The position numbers were made by a program, and so were the translations under genes. From the NCBI RefSeq assembly GCF_000372725.1, contig NW_005200871.1, forward strand, positions 56,371 to 81,927: a DNA stretch of 25,557 nucleotides, in the 5' to 3' direction. The DNA comes from Emiliania huxleyi CCMP1516 (lineage: Eukaryota > Haptophyta > Isochrysidales > Noelaerhabdaceae). The notes beneath the pieces were generated by a model. That model saw only the letters and a program-made list of their open reading frames with translations. It was not told the DNA's origin and ran no database searches. This document shows, in pieces, positions 1-7,940 of the stretch. Each line of letters starts with the position of its first letter. Position 1 is the stretch's first letter.

Positions 1-2
1 GC

Positions 3-1589
3 GCCGCCGCCGTCAGCTCTCGCAGCGTCGACATCGAGGCGTTCGGCGCCGCCGCCGCCGCGCCGCCGCCCCCTCCCGCCAAGTTTGCTGTGGCCGCCGC
101 ACCGGACGGCGCCGGCGCGGAGCCGGACAACACCACGAGCACGACGAGCTCGCCGTCGTTGCAAGTCTCGCTTCCCCCGCCCCCGCCGCAAGTGACGCCG
201 CGGTTGCCGCTCAGCGTCTTAACGCCACTCAACGGGTCGTGCTCGCCGCATCCGTGGTACATGTTCAACGTCGCCGCTTTGGGATGCAGCACAACCGAGG
301 GTCGGCAGTCGACGAAGCTGGCGGCCCGAAACGCGCTCATCGCCACGGCCGCCCAGACCGGCGCTGCCGCGGCTGGCGTCGCCGGGACCGCCGCCATGGC
401 ATACTTTGCAAGTGGCGACGTGGGTAGCGACGAGGGCAGCTGCTCGACGGATGACATGGACAACGACAAATGCTCATCCTTTCCATTGAAGTACCCCGGC
501 CGCCCAATGAAAGATGCAATCGTGGCGCACATGCGCACAGGCGGCTTCATGGGCCCCGCGCTGCCCAAGGCCCGCCAGGGCAAGGACAGGCCTCAGCTGT
601 CGAAGATTGAGGACGTATACGATCGATTCGAAAAGCTGAAGGACGTCAGCCTCGACAAAAGGCAGCTTGGTCAGGCACTCCGCAAGCCGTCACGGCGCCG
701 CGCCAACGGGATGGGCGGCTTTAAAGCCGACTGTGAGGATGGCGACGGCTGGCTCTGCGTACAACTAGAAAAAGTCGACTGGGCCGAGGCGTTCCAGTAC
801 GCGCAGCAGCGATACTCGCTGATGACGGCGCCAGAGCTTGGCCGCCTCTACTACCAGAACATGCTCAAGGAGCGGCGGTTCGACGGCTGGGACGACGACG
901 CGTCGAAGCGAGCGCCCGTCTACAAGTTCCCGAAGTGCGCGTTCGGCTTGTCGGTGACAAAGATCGCTGAAAGGCAGGAGTGGCTATCACGGTCGCAACA
1001 CGAGGCCGACCGGGCCGTCACGGCCCGTGAGAGCATCGACAACAAGGCCTACCTGGAGCTGGTACAGGAGAGCTTTGAGAATCCTGCGCCCGGTGCGGCA
1101 AAAAAGCGCAAGGTGCACGCTAACATGGTGCCCGATGGCGAGGTCGGGACGCTGACTATCTACGACCGAATGGGGCCATGGCAATGCGAGTTTTCATCGC
1201 TGCGCTTCTCGGATTGGGGCCATTCGGTTCGTGCCAACCCTGCTTACAAGGAGGGATCCACCCAGGAAAACGAGAAGAAGAAGACCATCACTGCGGGACG
1301 CGTCGAGCCAAACTCGTTGCCCTCATGCATGCTCAAATATATCGAGGATCCGGACACTGATGCGTATGCTACGTACCGCGATCTTTCGTCCGATGAGCGC
1401 AAATCCAGGGTGTTCCAGACACTGAATAACATGAAGAGGAAAAGTGATTTGGGCAAGCCAGCTGCCGGGACTCACGGCATGGAAGGAAAGGTACGCAAGT
1501 CCAGCTGCGAGGGAGCCGCAACGATGTTCAACTGTGGCTTCACGGTCGACATTGGTGCAATAACGGTCATGTATCGCGATCTGCATTAG
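3..1589 (+). CDS. Orphan protein, 5' end outside window
   Basis: The frame is open from the first bases of the window to a TAG stop, about 528 codons. The first usable start inside it is a GTG at position 90, which is not credible in a nuclear gene, so I read this as the 3' part of a longer gene. The N-terminal part is Ala/Pro/Thr/Ser-rich. A hydrophobic Ala/Gly stretch (around TGAAAAGVAGTAAMAYFA) could be one membrane segment or low complexity. The rest is charged and of globular composition, with a strong nuclear-localisation-like cluster AAKKRKVHA about two thirds along and Lys-rich patches near the end. I recognise no family. Codon usage is less extreme in GC than in the neighbouring genes. 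It converges with the ADP-ribosyltransferase gene. That it is a real coding sequence is likely from its length and composition; its function is unknown. Confidence 0.6.
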   Translation, partial: AAAVSSRSVDIEAFGAAAAAPPPPPAKFAVAAAPDGAGAEPDNTTSTTSSPSLQVSLPPPPPQVTPRLPLSVLTPLNGSCSPHPWYMFNVAALGCSTTEGRQSTKLAARNALIATAAQTGAAAAGVAGTAAMAYFASGDVGSDEGSCSTDDMDNDKCSSFPLKYPGRPMKDAIVAHMRTGGFMGPALPKARQGKDRPQLSKIEDVYDRFEKLKDVSLDKRQLGQALRKPSRRRANGMGGFKADCEDGDGWLCVQLEKVDWAEAFQYAQQRYSLMTAPELGRLYYQNMLKERRFDGWDDDASKRAPVYKFPKCAFGLSVTKIAERQEWLSRSQHEADRAVTARESIDNKAYLELVQESFENPAPGAAKKRKVHANMVPDGEVGTLTIYDRMGPWQCEFSSLRFSDWGHSVRANPAYKEGSTQENEKKKTITAGRVEPNSLPSCMLKYIEDPDTDAYATYRDLSSDERKSRVFQTLNNMKRKSDLGKPAAGTHGMEGKVRKSSCEGAATMFNCGFTVDIGAITVMYRDLH

Positions 1590-1852
1590 TCGTGAGTAGT
1601 CGTAATACTGTCGCTTGTTGTACGCAGAGGTTAGGCCACCGTGTTGCAAACGGGCGCCTGTGCTAGCCATGTAGAGCGAGCGCGAGGGCGCGCCGGAGGG
1701 AGCACTCGAACTGCATGTTCCGTGTTACACTCAGAAGAGATGAGTCACTATGCATGTCTGTTTTCTTTCTTTCTTTGTTTAAAGGCGAGGGAGAGATTTT
1801 TAGCAATACCAAACAACTCTAACACTCACACGTCATTTGGGGCCTGCCCTGT
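1590..1852. other. Spacer between convergent genes
   Basis: Short 3'-3' spacer between the orphan gene and the ADP-ribosyltransferase gene. It contains a pyrimidine-rich stretch starting at 1755 (TGTCTGTTTTCTTTCTTTC) that recurs almost unchanged at 3832 and 4047. No coding signal is visible. Confidence 0.5.
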
Positions 1853-3256
1853 TCACGCGCGCGCGAGACGTGCATGCGAGTTTGCCGTTGACCACGTGCG
1901 GAGCGTCGAGCGGGTCGGTGCCGTGCTTCCGGTGCTCTCGTGCTTGAGTGAGAGGGGCGGCGGCGCCCTGCATGCGCCAGATTCGCACCCAAAGCACCAG
2001 TGCTTGCGCCGGGTGCTCCCACGACGCGTCGGGCCGCCCGGCGTGCCCTGACCGGCGTCAGCCTCGGCCACGCCCTCTGGCCAGAGCTGGCCAGCGCCGC
2101 TGTAGCTGCCACAGTCATCGTAACCACCGCCGCCGTCATAGCCGCCGCCGCCCTCATGGCCGCCGCCGCCCTCGAAGCCGCCCGCCCCGCCCTGTTCCCC
2201 GCCCGCTTCGAATGGCTGATCCTCGTCGATGCTTGGGATGTTGCGCGAGCGGGCCTGGGCGCGACGAGCGCGTAGCCAGGCGGGCTCTGGCGCGCGAATC
2301 TCCTTTGGCAGGAATCCGCGCATCTCCTCGCGAGCGTTGCAATTCTCCGCATGGCAATACTGCTTGAGCGAGCGGCACGCGGTGTTGGAGGTCCACACGT
2401 TGCCGCAGTCACCGCACTCGAAGAGCCCCTTGCCGCGCTCCTCCGCCGCTGGGATTGCAATGTAGCGGGTGCCGACGCCGTTCACCACCGGGCAACGCCT
2501 GCAACGAGCGACGCAGAGTCCGTTGCGCTTGGGCGCCACCTTCTTCCAAAAGAAGCCGTGCTCTGGGCAGACAAACATCCGCCTCACCGCTTCTGGCTGC
2601 TCGGACTGCGCGAGCGCGCGCAAGTTGGCGTGGGTCGGCGCGGAGTAGTTGTCTGAGATTTCGGAGGCCGCATCAGAGGCAGAGGCGCTGTCTAGGGAGA
2701 GGTCGCCGAGCGCCTCCTCCACCAGCTCAAAGGAAGAGCCCTCCGACACAGCGTTGACGCGCGCGCTGCCGCCAACCAGCGGGACGGGCTGCACGCGCAC
2801 GACGTGGCACTGGGAGGGGTGGAGGACACACCATTCCATATTCTGCGAGGCGGAGGTCTCCTCGGCCCGGCACGCGTCGTAGCCCTCGGCCTGCCAAGTG
2901 TCGTCATCGGCGGCAACAAACTTTGGGTTCTTGAAGCGCACGAGGACCTCGACGAGGCCGCCCTCCGCGCCGCCGTGCCGGCCGCCCTCCTGCGCAAAGC
3001 GGAGAGCCTTGTCCGCGCGCGCCAAGTAGACGCCGGGGCCGAGGCAGCCTGTCGCTGACGCCTGGAAGCCCTGGCTCTCGATGCGCAGCGCCGCCTCCAG
3101 CGACGTGCCGTGGTAGAGCTTGAGCTTGCGCTCACCTCGGTTCGATTTGGCCGCAAAAGCATCCCGCAGCCTGGCGATTTCCGACTCTTGCCGGTTGGAC
3201 GCGCGGATCACATCGCGGAACGCGCCGCTGCGCTCGATTTCGTCGGCGAGCGTCAT
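1853..3256 (-). CDS. PARP-type ADP-ribosyltransferase fused to Shiftless-like zinc ribbon
   Basis: 467 residues from the ATG at 3256. The frame runs further upstream, but only through the (CA)n tract, so that extension is rejected. Residues 47-158 look like a PARP-family catalytic domain: LYHGTS (His49), GPGVYLAR (Tyr77) and NMEWCV (Glu141) match the H-Y-E triad of active mono/poly-ADP-ribosyltransferases in order and spacing. Residues 227-322 form a Cys-rich module: F-x-C...FFWKKV, then CRRC, then FECGDCGNVW, then C...C. Its order of aromatic, basic and CxxC elements resembles the zinc-binding part of the vertebrate frameshift inhibitor Shiftless (C19orf66, UPF0515 family) and, more loosely, 3CxxC zinc fingers. 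A Gly-rich tail with repeated GGGGYD follows, then KHWCFGCESGAC, perhaps another metal site. Likely role: NAD-dependent ADP-ribosylation directed to RNA or ribosome targets. The first domain is well supported, the second moderately, and the combined role is inference. Confidence 0.8.
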   Translation of the reverse strand: MTLADEIERSGAFRDVIRASNRQESEIARLRDAFAAKSNRGERKLKLYHGTSLEAALRIESQGFQASATGCLGPGVYLARADKALRFAQEGGRHGGAEGGLVEVLVRFKNPKFVAADDDTWQAEGYDACRAEETSASQNMEWCVLHPSQCHVVRVQPVPLVGGSARVNAVSEGSSFELVEEALGDLSLDSASASDAASEISDNYSAPTHANLRALAQSEQPEAVRRMFVCPEHGFFWKKVAPKRNGLCVARCRRCPVVNGVGTRYIAIPAAEERGKGLFECGDCGNVWTSNTACRSLKQYCHAENCNAREEMRGFLPKEIRAPEPAWLRARRAQARSRNIPSIDEDQPFEAGGEQGGAGGFEGGGGHEGGGGYDGGGGYDDCGSYSGAGQLWPEGVAEADAGQGTPGGPTRRGSTRRKHWCFGCESGACRAPPPLSLKHESTGSTAPTRSTLRTWSTANSHARLARA

Positions 3257-3491
3257 CGTGTATGTACAGCGCCGCCGCGGGACAGGGCTGCTTGAGCTCC
3301 GCAGGACAGGACAGGCAACTAACAAGGCCGCCGGGGGGCGGGACCAGCGTGGGACGTACTTTCGTAAAAAAACGCGAAAAAAGAAAAAATATCCACCGTC
3401 CAACCAGCTCCTGCAAAACGTGTTGTGACCGCACTCCAAGTTCTCCAAGTGACTGCGAGGCGAGACGTGAGTGAGTGTGAGTGAGTAGTGT
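3257..3491. other. Upstream region of the ADP-ribosyltransferase gene
   Basis: 5' flank on the minus strand. It holds an A-rich stretch (plus-strand reading, 3365-3392) and a GTGAGTGAGTGTGAGTGAG run leading into the CA microsatellite. No promoter element can be named with confidence. Confidence 0.3.
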
Positions 3492-3521
3492 GCACACACA
3501 CGCACACACACACACACACAC

Positions 3522-3575
<54 letters not shown>
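3492..3575. repeat. (CA)n microsatellite
   Basis: Nearly uninterrupted CA dinucleotide tract of about 84 bp with a few interruptions (CG and AG steps near its start). It is read as poly Cys-Val or His-Thr in the spurious frames that cross it. Confidence 0.97.
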
Positions 3576-3578
<3 letters not shown>

Positions 3579-3667
3579 GGGGACCCCTCCAGCCCTGTGG
3601 GCTGGCGAGCCCTCCGGTCGGAGGGGTGGAAGTGGGAGGGCTCGAGGACGGACCCCTCTCGCTCCGG

Positions 3668-3707
3668 GAGGGTGGAGGGGTGGAGGGTGGAGGGGTGGAG
3701 GGGTGGT
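3668..3707. repeat. G-rich minisatellite (GGAGGGGTGGAGGGT type)
   Basis: Several imperfect copies of GGAGGGGTGG / GGAGGGTGG in tandem, strongly strand-asymmetric in G, with runs compatible with quadruplex folding. Confidence 0.8.
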
Positions 3708-3777
3708 TGAGCCCTCTAGCTCTATCGATATAGCCCTACCCCTCCCGCCGTTTTAGGGCTTGAGCTGACCCGCTATG

Positions 3778-3856
3778 CCTTAAAATCCCTGTGTGGTGGC
3801 GGCGTGCCGTTCTCCCATCCCTCCCTTGGGGTGTCTGTTTTCTTTCTTTCTTTGCC
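3778..3856. repeat. Direct repeat, copy 1
   Basis: About 80 bp starting CCTTAAAATCCCTGTGTGGT and ending in a TGTCTGTTTTCTTTCTTTC tract. It is repeated about 204 bp downstream with small indels. Confidence 0.9.
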
Positions 3857-3981
3857 GTCGTCTGCGCCTTGTCTGTCGTGTGAATCGTGCAAATAAAGAA
3901 AAAATGTTGGCGTAAAAGGGAGATAGAAAGAGGCAGACGACCAAGGGTTGGGGTGGGCGACGGCTAGCACCACACTCCTCT

Positions 3982-4070
3982 CCTTAAAATCCCTGTGTGG
4001 TGGCGGCGTGCCGTCCTCCCCTCCTCCCTCCCCTTGGCGCTTGGGTTGTCTGTTTTCTTTCTTCCTTTCT
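3982..4070. repeat. Direct repeat, copy 2
   Basis: Second copy of the repeat at 3778. The first 33 bases are identical; the copies then diverge through C-rich indels before rejoining at TTGTCTGTTTTCTTTCTT. A simple local duplication is the likeliest origin. Confidence 0.9.
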
Positions 4071-4347
4071 TATGATGTAACATACTTGACCCCCCCCCTT
4101 GGCGCCTCGTGTTTTTCGTGCCAAACCAGCGCGATCTCGGCGGGGCGTCAGCGCCTCTCGGAGGGGCATCATGCGCTCCCGGGGCCGCCCGACGGGGCGG
4201 GCCTCTTGCTGATGGACCCAGCCGAGTGCCCAACCAGTTGGAGTCGCGCCGACGCGCTGCGGCGACCACCAGCCAGCTTTTCAGCGCGGTCGAGGACGGT
4301 GCGCCGAAAGAGTAGACAGTCTCCGGTCCATCCGGAATTTTGTCGTT

Positions 4348-4530
4348 TTAGTTAGCACTGCTGCTGCAGACAGGGCCCGCGTGACACCTTGCCCTTCCCG
4401 GATCCAGCTCGCTGAGGCGTGGCGTCACCCCGGTGACCGCCCACAGGTGGCTGACGAAGCGCCACTCATCGCTGCTTTCGCGCGCCTGCTCCACAGAGGG
4501 CTCCTGCGGCTCTCCCTCGTCGCGTGACCG
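4348..4530 (-). CDS. Possible terminal exon of an unrecognised gene
   Basis: A minus-strand frame too short for an ATG-based search reads as acidic, protein-like sequence: DEGEPQEPSVEQARESSDEW followed by RFVSHLWAVTGVTPRLSELD, ending at a TAA at 4348-4350. A stop lies a few codons upstream in the same frame, so if real it must be reached by splicing; CAG and GAG acceptor-like triplets lie at its start. The composition differs from the Arg/Ala/Pro-rich readings of the other frames here. I recognise no family and cannot identify the upstream exons. The call is tentative. Confidence 0.3.
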   Translation of the reverse strand, partial: RSRDEGEPQEPSVEQARESSDEWRFVSHLWAVTGVTPRLSELDPGRARCHAGPVCSSSAN

Positions 4531-5767
4531 CCGCCGACATCATGTGCTCGGTCGTCCCCGCCGGCGCGGAGCTGCGCCACGTCGAATTGTTCGGTGGCTC
4601 GACCGCCGGCGCGCCCACCCTCGCCTCCTGCGCGCCTCACACCCAGTATTTTCCTCGCGCGCGGCCGACAAAGTAGGCACACGACCACCTCCCTCCCACT
4701 CACCCCCCCCCACGATGCACAGCCCGTCCACTCTCGCCGGCAAGGCGCACGGAACGCCCAATTTGGGCTGGAAATGCCGCCGCCACGGGTTGGTGGCGCC
4801 CTCGGCAGCGGGGCAGCGCCACGCCGCGCAAACTTGCGCGACAAACTTGCGACCTCTGTCCCTCGTATTCACCCCAGATTTTGCCCTATCCAGGCTCACC
4901 CGGTACCGCGAGCGACGAGCCGCGCCAAGTTTGCTCCATTTCCGACAAGTTCATCCCGCCCGAACGCCGATCTTCGGCCGCCTGGAGGCCCAGGACGGGG
5001 CTCGGGACCGGCCAGGTGTGGATTCTCCACGGCGCTGCGGTGTATCTGCGCGCCCATGGCGCGTTCAGGGGTGTGCCTGAGGCGTGTAGACTGCGGGGCG
5101 CCGCGATAGCGCGGCGCCGACGGTTGTGTCGCGCACTGTCACACCCACGACACGGTCACAGTGTGTGTGCAGTGCGTCCACTCCGGCGACCGTGACGCCG
5201 TCGGCGCTCGCCTATACCGGCTAGTGTGGAGCTTTCAGTGTGGTTGCGTGTTGTACTAGTGATGCTGCACTAGGCGGCCCGTTTTTAGCAAAAACCAGAT
5301 ACCACATCGCGTGTGGTCGTCGAAAAACCGCATGTTCGCCCGTCTGGGACCTCTTCGTACGGCTCCAAAAACCGCTCCTTAACGACGACTACGCGGCCCG
5401 GCGGTCGATCTGCGCCTTCTCAGCGGTGGAGGGGATGTGGGAGGTACGTGCGGACCGCGTGGTGTTGCGACGGTTTGACGAGTGCGACTCCCAGCGTCGA
5501 CTTTTCGACCCCACGGAGCCTCTGCTGCTCCGGGGGGGGGGTCTGCAGACCACCCGGCCGAACTTCAGAGTCGCGGTGCTCCTCAAATACCGCTCAAACG
5601 CCCACGATGTTGTGCAGGGGACATATGCTGATGATCCTGGCCCGATTGGTTCGCTCAGAAAGCTTCTGGGCGGTCGTTAAGGTTCGCTCCCCGCACACCG
5701 GCCCGGAAGTATGTTACATCATATTCTTAAAAGGAACAGGTCCCGCGGGCGTACCACACACAGCACT
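4531..5767. other. Gene-poor stretch; one weak open frame
   Basis: No gene is convincing. A plus-strand frame at 5240-5680 gives 146 codons that look more protein-like than average (for example VWDLFVRLQKPLLNDDYAAR), but it starts with GTG and crosses a run of nine G at about 5530, where a frameshift or assembly slip is likely. Frames at 4433-5109 are rich in Arg/Ala/Pro and look like GC-rich noise. Confidence 0.4.
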
Positions 5768-6632
5768 CTACTTTTTATCCAACGGCGGCAGCCGCTCCTT
5801 TGCTAGGAAGAGCAGCTCGTCCAAAAAGGCGGAGAAGGCGTCGGGCTGGCGGCCGCGGTAGTCGAAGAGCACGTGCGGCCGCACCACGCGCGAAATGTAC
5901 TCGCGCATCTTCTCAATCTGCGTGTCGGAGATGTTGGCGAGCATTGGCAGCAGGCCGACGGTGCGCAGCTTCTCTGGTGGCAGCAGCACGACCGCACGGT
6001 GCCACTGGATGGTCTGCTTGCTCGGCCACGCGACGCGCCCAAAGGAGAGGTCGGGGTAGTACGTGTCGACGCGCACCGGGATGCATCCCGCCGCGAGGAT
6101 GTAGTAGAAGCGCTGCGTAAAGCCGTCTGAGTCGCCCGTCGGCGCGACGCTGGACAAGAGAGAGGCAGAGAGGGAGTGAGACGCTCAGAGCACTCAACGA
6201 GAAGCACGCAGCGCGTATGTGGCGTCGCGTGGGGCGTGGGTCTCACCAGAAGGTCGTGTCTCGCATGCGGCGCATCGTCTCGTCGGCAGAGAGTGGCATC
6301 GTCTTTTCCTTGCGCATATCGGTCTCGTAGAGCTCGATGCCATGGCCACGCAGCGACGAGGAGGAGGCGGGCGGCGGCGACGACAGGGCCGAGCGCAGCC
6401 AGGAGGACCCGCCACCTGCGCCATCGCGCGCCTCGCGTAGCTGGCCTGCGACCTCATAGCGGACCTTGTTGCGCGAGGGCGAGGCCATGAGAAAGACGAG
6501 ATTGGTACGCGGCTGCGCGGAGGCGGCGATGGTCGATGGCGCGATCGAGGCGCTCGGCAGCGAGACGAGGTACGGCACGGGCACGTCGAGTTGCTTCGAC
6601 GAGATGTAGCCCGAGCCGGTGTGCGCGAGCAT
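5768..6632 (-). CDS. Exostosin-family (GT47-like) glycosyltransferase, short or 5'-truncated
   Basis: Two exons, 6247-6632 and 5768-6149, joined over a 97-nt GT-AG intron (6150-6246) with a pyrimidine-rich acceptor. Splicing turns two incomplete frames into FCVAPTGDSDGF...RFYYILAAGCIPV (residues 128-154), the hallmark F-C-x-x-P-x-G-D...R...GCIPV segment of exostosin glycosyltransferases, which build cell-surface or secreted polysaccharides in the Golgi. The upstream exon has the preceding kDVPVPY and NLVFLMASPSRNKVRYEV elements, where the family reads F-F-x-G...R. The model starts at the ATG at 6632 (255 residues), shorter than usual. The N-terminal part and any signal anchor are missing, and an 18-C run lies just upstream, so either further exons were missed or the gene is truncated. 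Family assignment is firm; activity and substrate are unknown. Confidence 0.82.
6150..6246 (-). other. GT-AG intron of the exostosin-like gene
   Basis: Donor TTCTG|GTGAGA at 6247/6246 and acceptor CTTGTCCAG|CGTCGC at 6150/6149, preceded by a CT-rich tract. The position is confirmed because splicing restores the conserved Cys of the exostosin motif. Unlike the introns at 19.8-25 kb, it shows no exon-copy at its 5' end. Confidence 0.85.
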
Positions 6633-6701
6633 CGTAGGGTGGGCGTGTGCTTTCACAGCCTCACGAGCGTAGTAACAAGTACACACGGCGGGCACTGCCA
6701 A

Positions 6702-6719
6702 CCCCCCCCCCCCCCCCCC
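6702..6719. repeat. Poly-C run
   Basis: 18 consecutive C on the plus strand between the exostosin-like gene and the desaturase-like gene. It is a likely site of length variation or assembly error, which matters because the exostosin N-terminus seems to be missing here. Confidence 0.95.
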
Positions 6720-6880
6720 AGGGGACTTACAAGTAGCCTCTTATTGAATAGCTGCATGTACCATCAATGCACGCTGCTACTCTCAGGCAAGCTCCTGGTG
6801 AATCTCGCCGGCTTGGCTCAAGCAAGTGTTGGTTGCGAACTGTTGACTGCGAACTAGAACCAGCGGAGTTGCACGTGGCC

Positions 6881-7714
6881 ATGCCGGAGCCCTTCCGCCT
6901 GTCGCCATTTGTGAGCGACACCCACGACGCGTGGCTCCTCCTCTACATTGCATCGCAGTATCCGTTGCTTTGCTGCCCGCCTGCTGGGAGGCTGCTGATG
7001 GTTTGCCTCGTGCCGCGCATACAGAATGCGATTCACTCGCTAACGCACGAGCCGGGCTCGCTGACCAACGCCTTATGCCATCACCGGTCGGCCGTCGGCC
7101 TGCTCTGTTCCACCCTGCTCGCCTTTTCGTTCGAGTCTCTTTTCACCGCAGACGTGGTGTATCAACGGAGGATTCACGCCACGCACCACGCTTACTCGAT
7201 GGTCGAGGGCAAGGACCTTTCCCTCGGATACACTGCGGCCCCGTACAAGTCAGCGCGGGCATGTGTGCAGTGCTTCTTCCAACCCGAGATTGAGTTCTGT
7301 GGATCGCTGCAGCTAGCAGCGTCGCTCTCGCCGATCATGTGCGCTTTCGGCGTGCGCGCAGCGATCCTCGTCTTCCTCTCCGCCGTGGGTCTCACGCGGC
7401 CCGCCTTGGAGCTCGCCGTCATCAGCCGCTTCACGCGGATGCTCTTCTACTTAGTCAGCTTCCACCTGCAGCACGTGGAGCCCGACGGTACGCTGGTGGC
7501 GGAGGGGAAGAACTTCCGCCCCCACGCCTTTGACTGGCTGCACAGCCTTCTGTTTGGGCGCCTTGGCATCGAGGAGGGGTACGGGCACCGAACGCACCAC
7601 GCGCAGCCTGCCCTCAAAGCGCGGGCGTACAACGCGACGCCCACGCATGAGTCGCCGAAGGGCGAGACATGGCTCGGTCGGCTCGCCACTCGCGTGTGTG
7701 ACCGGAGGCGGTGA
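6881..7714 (+). CDS. Membrane fatty-acid desaturase-like di-iron protein
   Basis: 277 residues from the ATG at 6881 (context GGCCATGCC), preferred over an in-frame ATG at 6767 because the extra 38 residues look non-protein-like. Three histidine boxes appear in the order and form of membrane desaturases: HSLTH (52-56, HxxxH), HATHH (99-103, HxxHH) and HRTHH (236-240, HxxHH), plus HLQH at 195-198. Hydrophobic segments lie at about 16-45, 68-84 and 145-175. These boxes bind the di-iron centre that inserts double bonds, or hydroxyl groups in related enzymes, into lipid acyl or sphingoid chains at the ER or plastid membrane. The protein is shorter than typical front-end desaturases and has no cytochrome b5 domain. 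Substrate cannot be told from sequence. It is divergent with the exostosin gene and convergent with the MFS gene. Confidence 0.75.
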   Translation: MPEPFRLSPFVSDTHDAWLLLYIASQYPLLCCPPAGRLLMVCLVPRIQNAIHSLTHEPGSLTNALCHHRSAVGLLCSTLLAFSFESLFTADVVYQRRIHATHHAYSMVEGKDLSLGYTAAPYKSARACVQCFFQPEIEFCGSLQLAASLSPIMCAFGVRAAILVFLSAVGLTRPALELAVISRFTRMLFYLVSFHLQHVEPDGTLVAEGKNFRPHAFDWLHSLLFGRLGIEEGYGHRTHHAQPALKARAYNATPTHESPKGETWLGRLATRVCDRRR

Positions 7715-7940
7715 GTGCATGATTTTTAGATCTCACGACTCGCTGTGGACGCTGCTCTTCCCAACGGAACTTCCTCGTCACGGTCGCGCTGCCGGACAGC
7801 CTCAGTGGGCGAAGATCAGTGCGCGTCAGTTCCGTGCCTCGGACTGTAGTTGTTTTCCCGGTGTTGTGCCTTCCCCATGCAGAAAGAAAGAAAACAAAGG
7901 GAGGGATGGGAGGACGGCACGTGGCTCACCACTCTCACCC
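7715..7940. other. Convergent spacer
   Basis: 3'-3' spacer between the desaturase-like gene and the MFS gene, with an A-rich AGAAAGAAAGAAAACAAAG stretch. No coding signal is visible. Confidence 0.4.

Noticed and set aside
3257..3574. N-terminal extension of the ADP-ribosyltransferase frame by 106 codons
   Set aside because: It is read through the CA microsatellite and A-rich flank (poly Cys-Val then FFFF); the ATG at 3256 has protein-like sequence directly after it.
5240..5680. 146-codon plus-strand frame as a confident gene
   Set aside because: GTG start, a nine-G run inside and no recognised motif; kept only as a weak observation.
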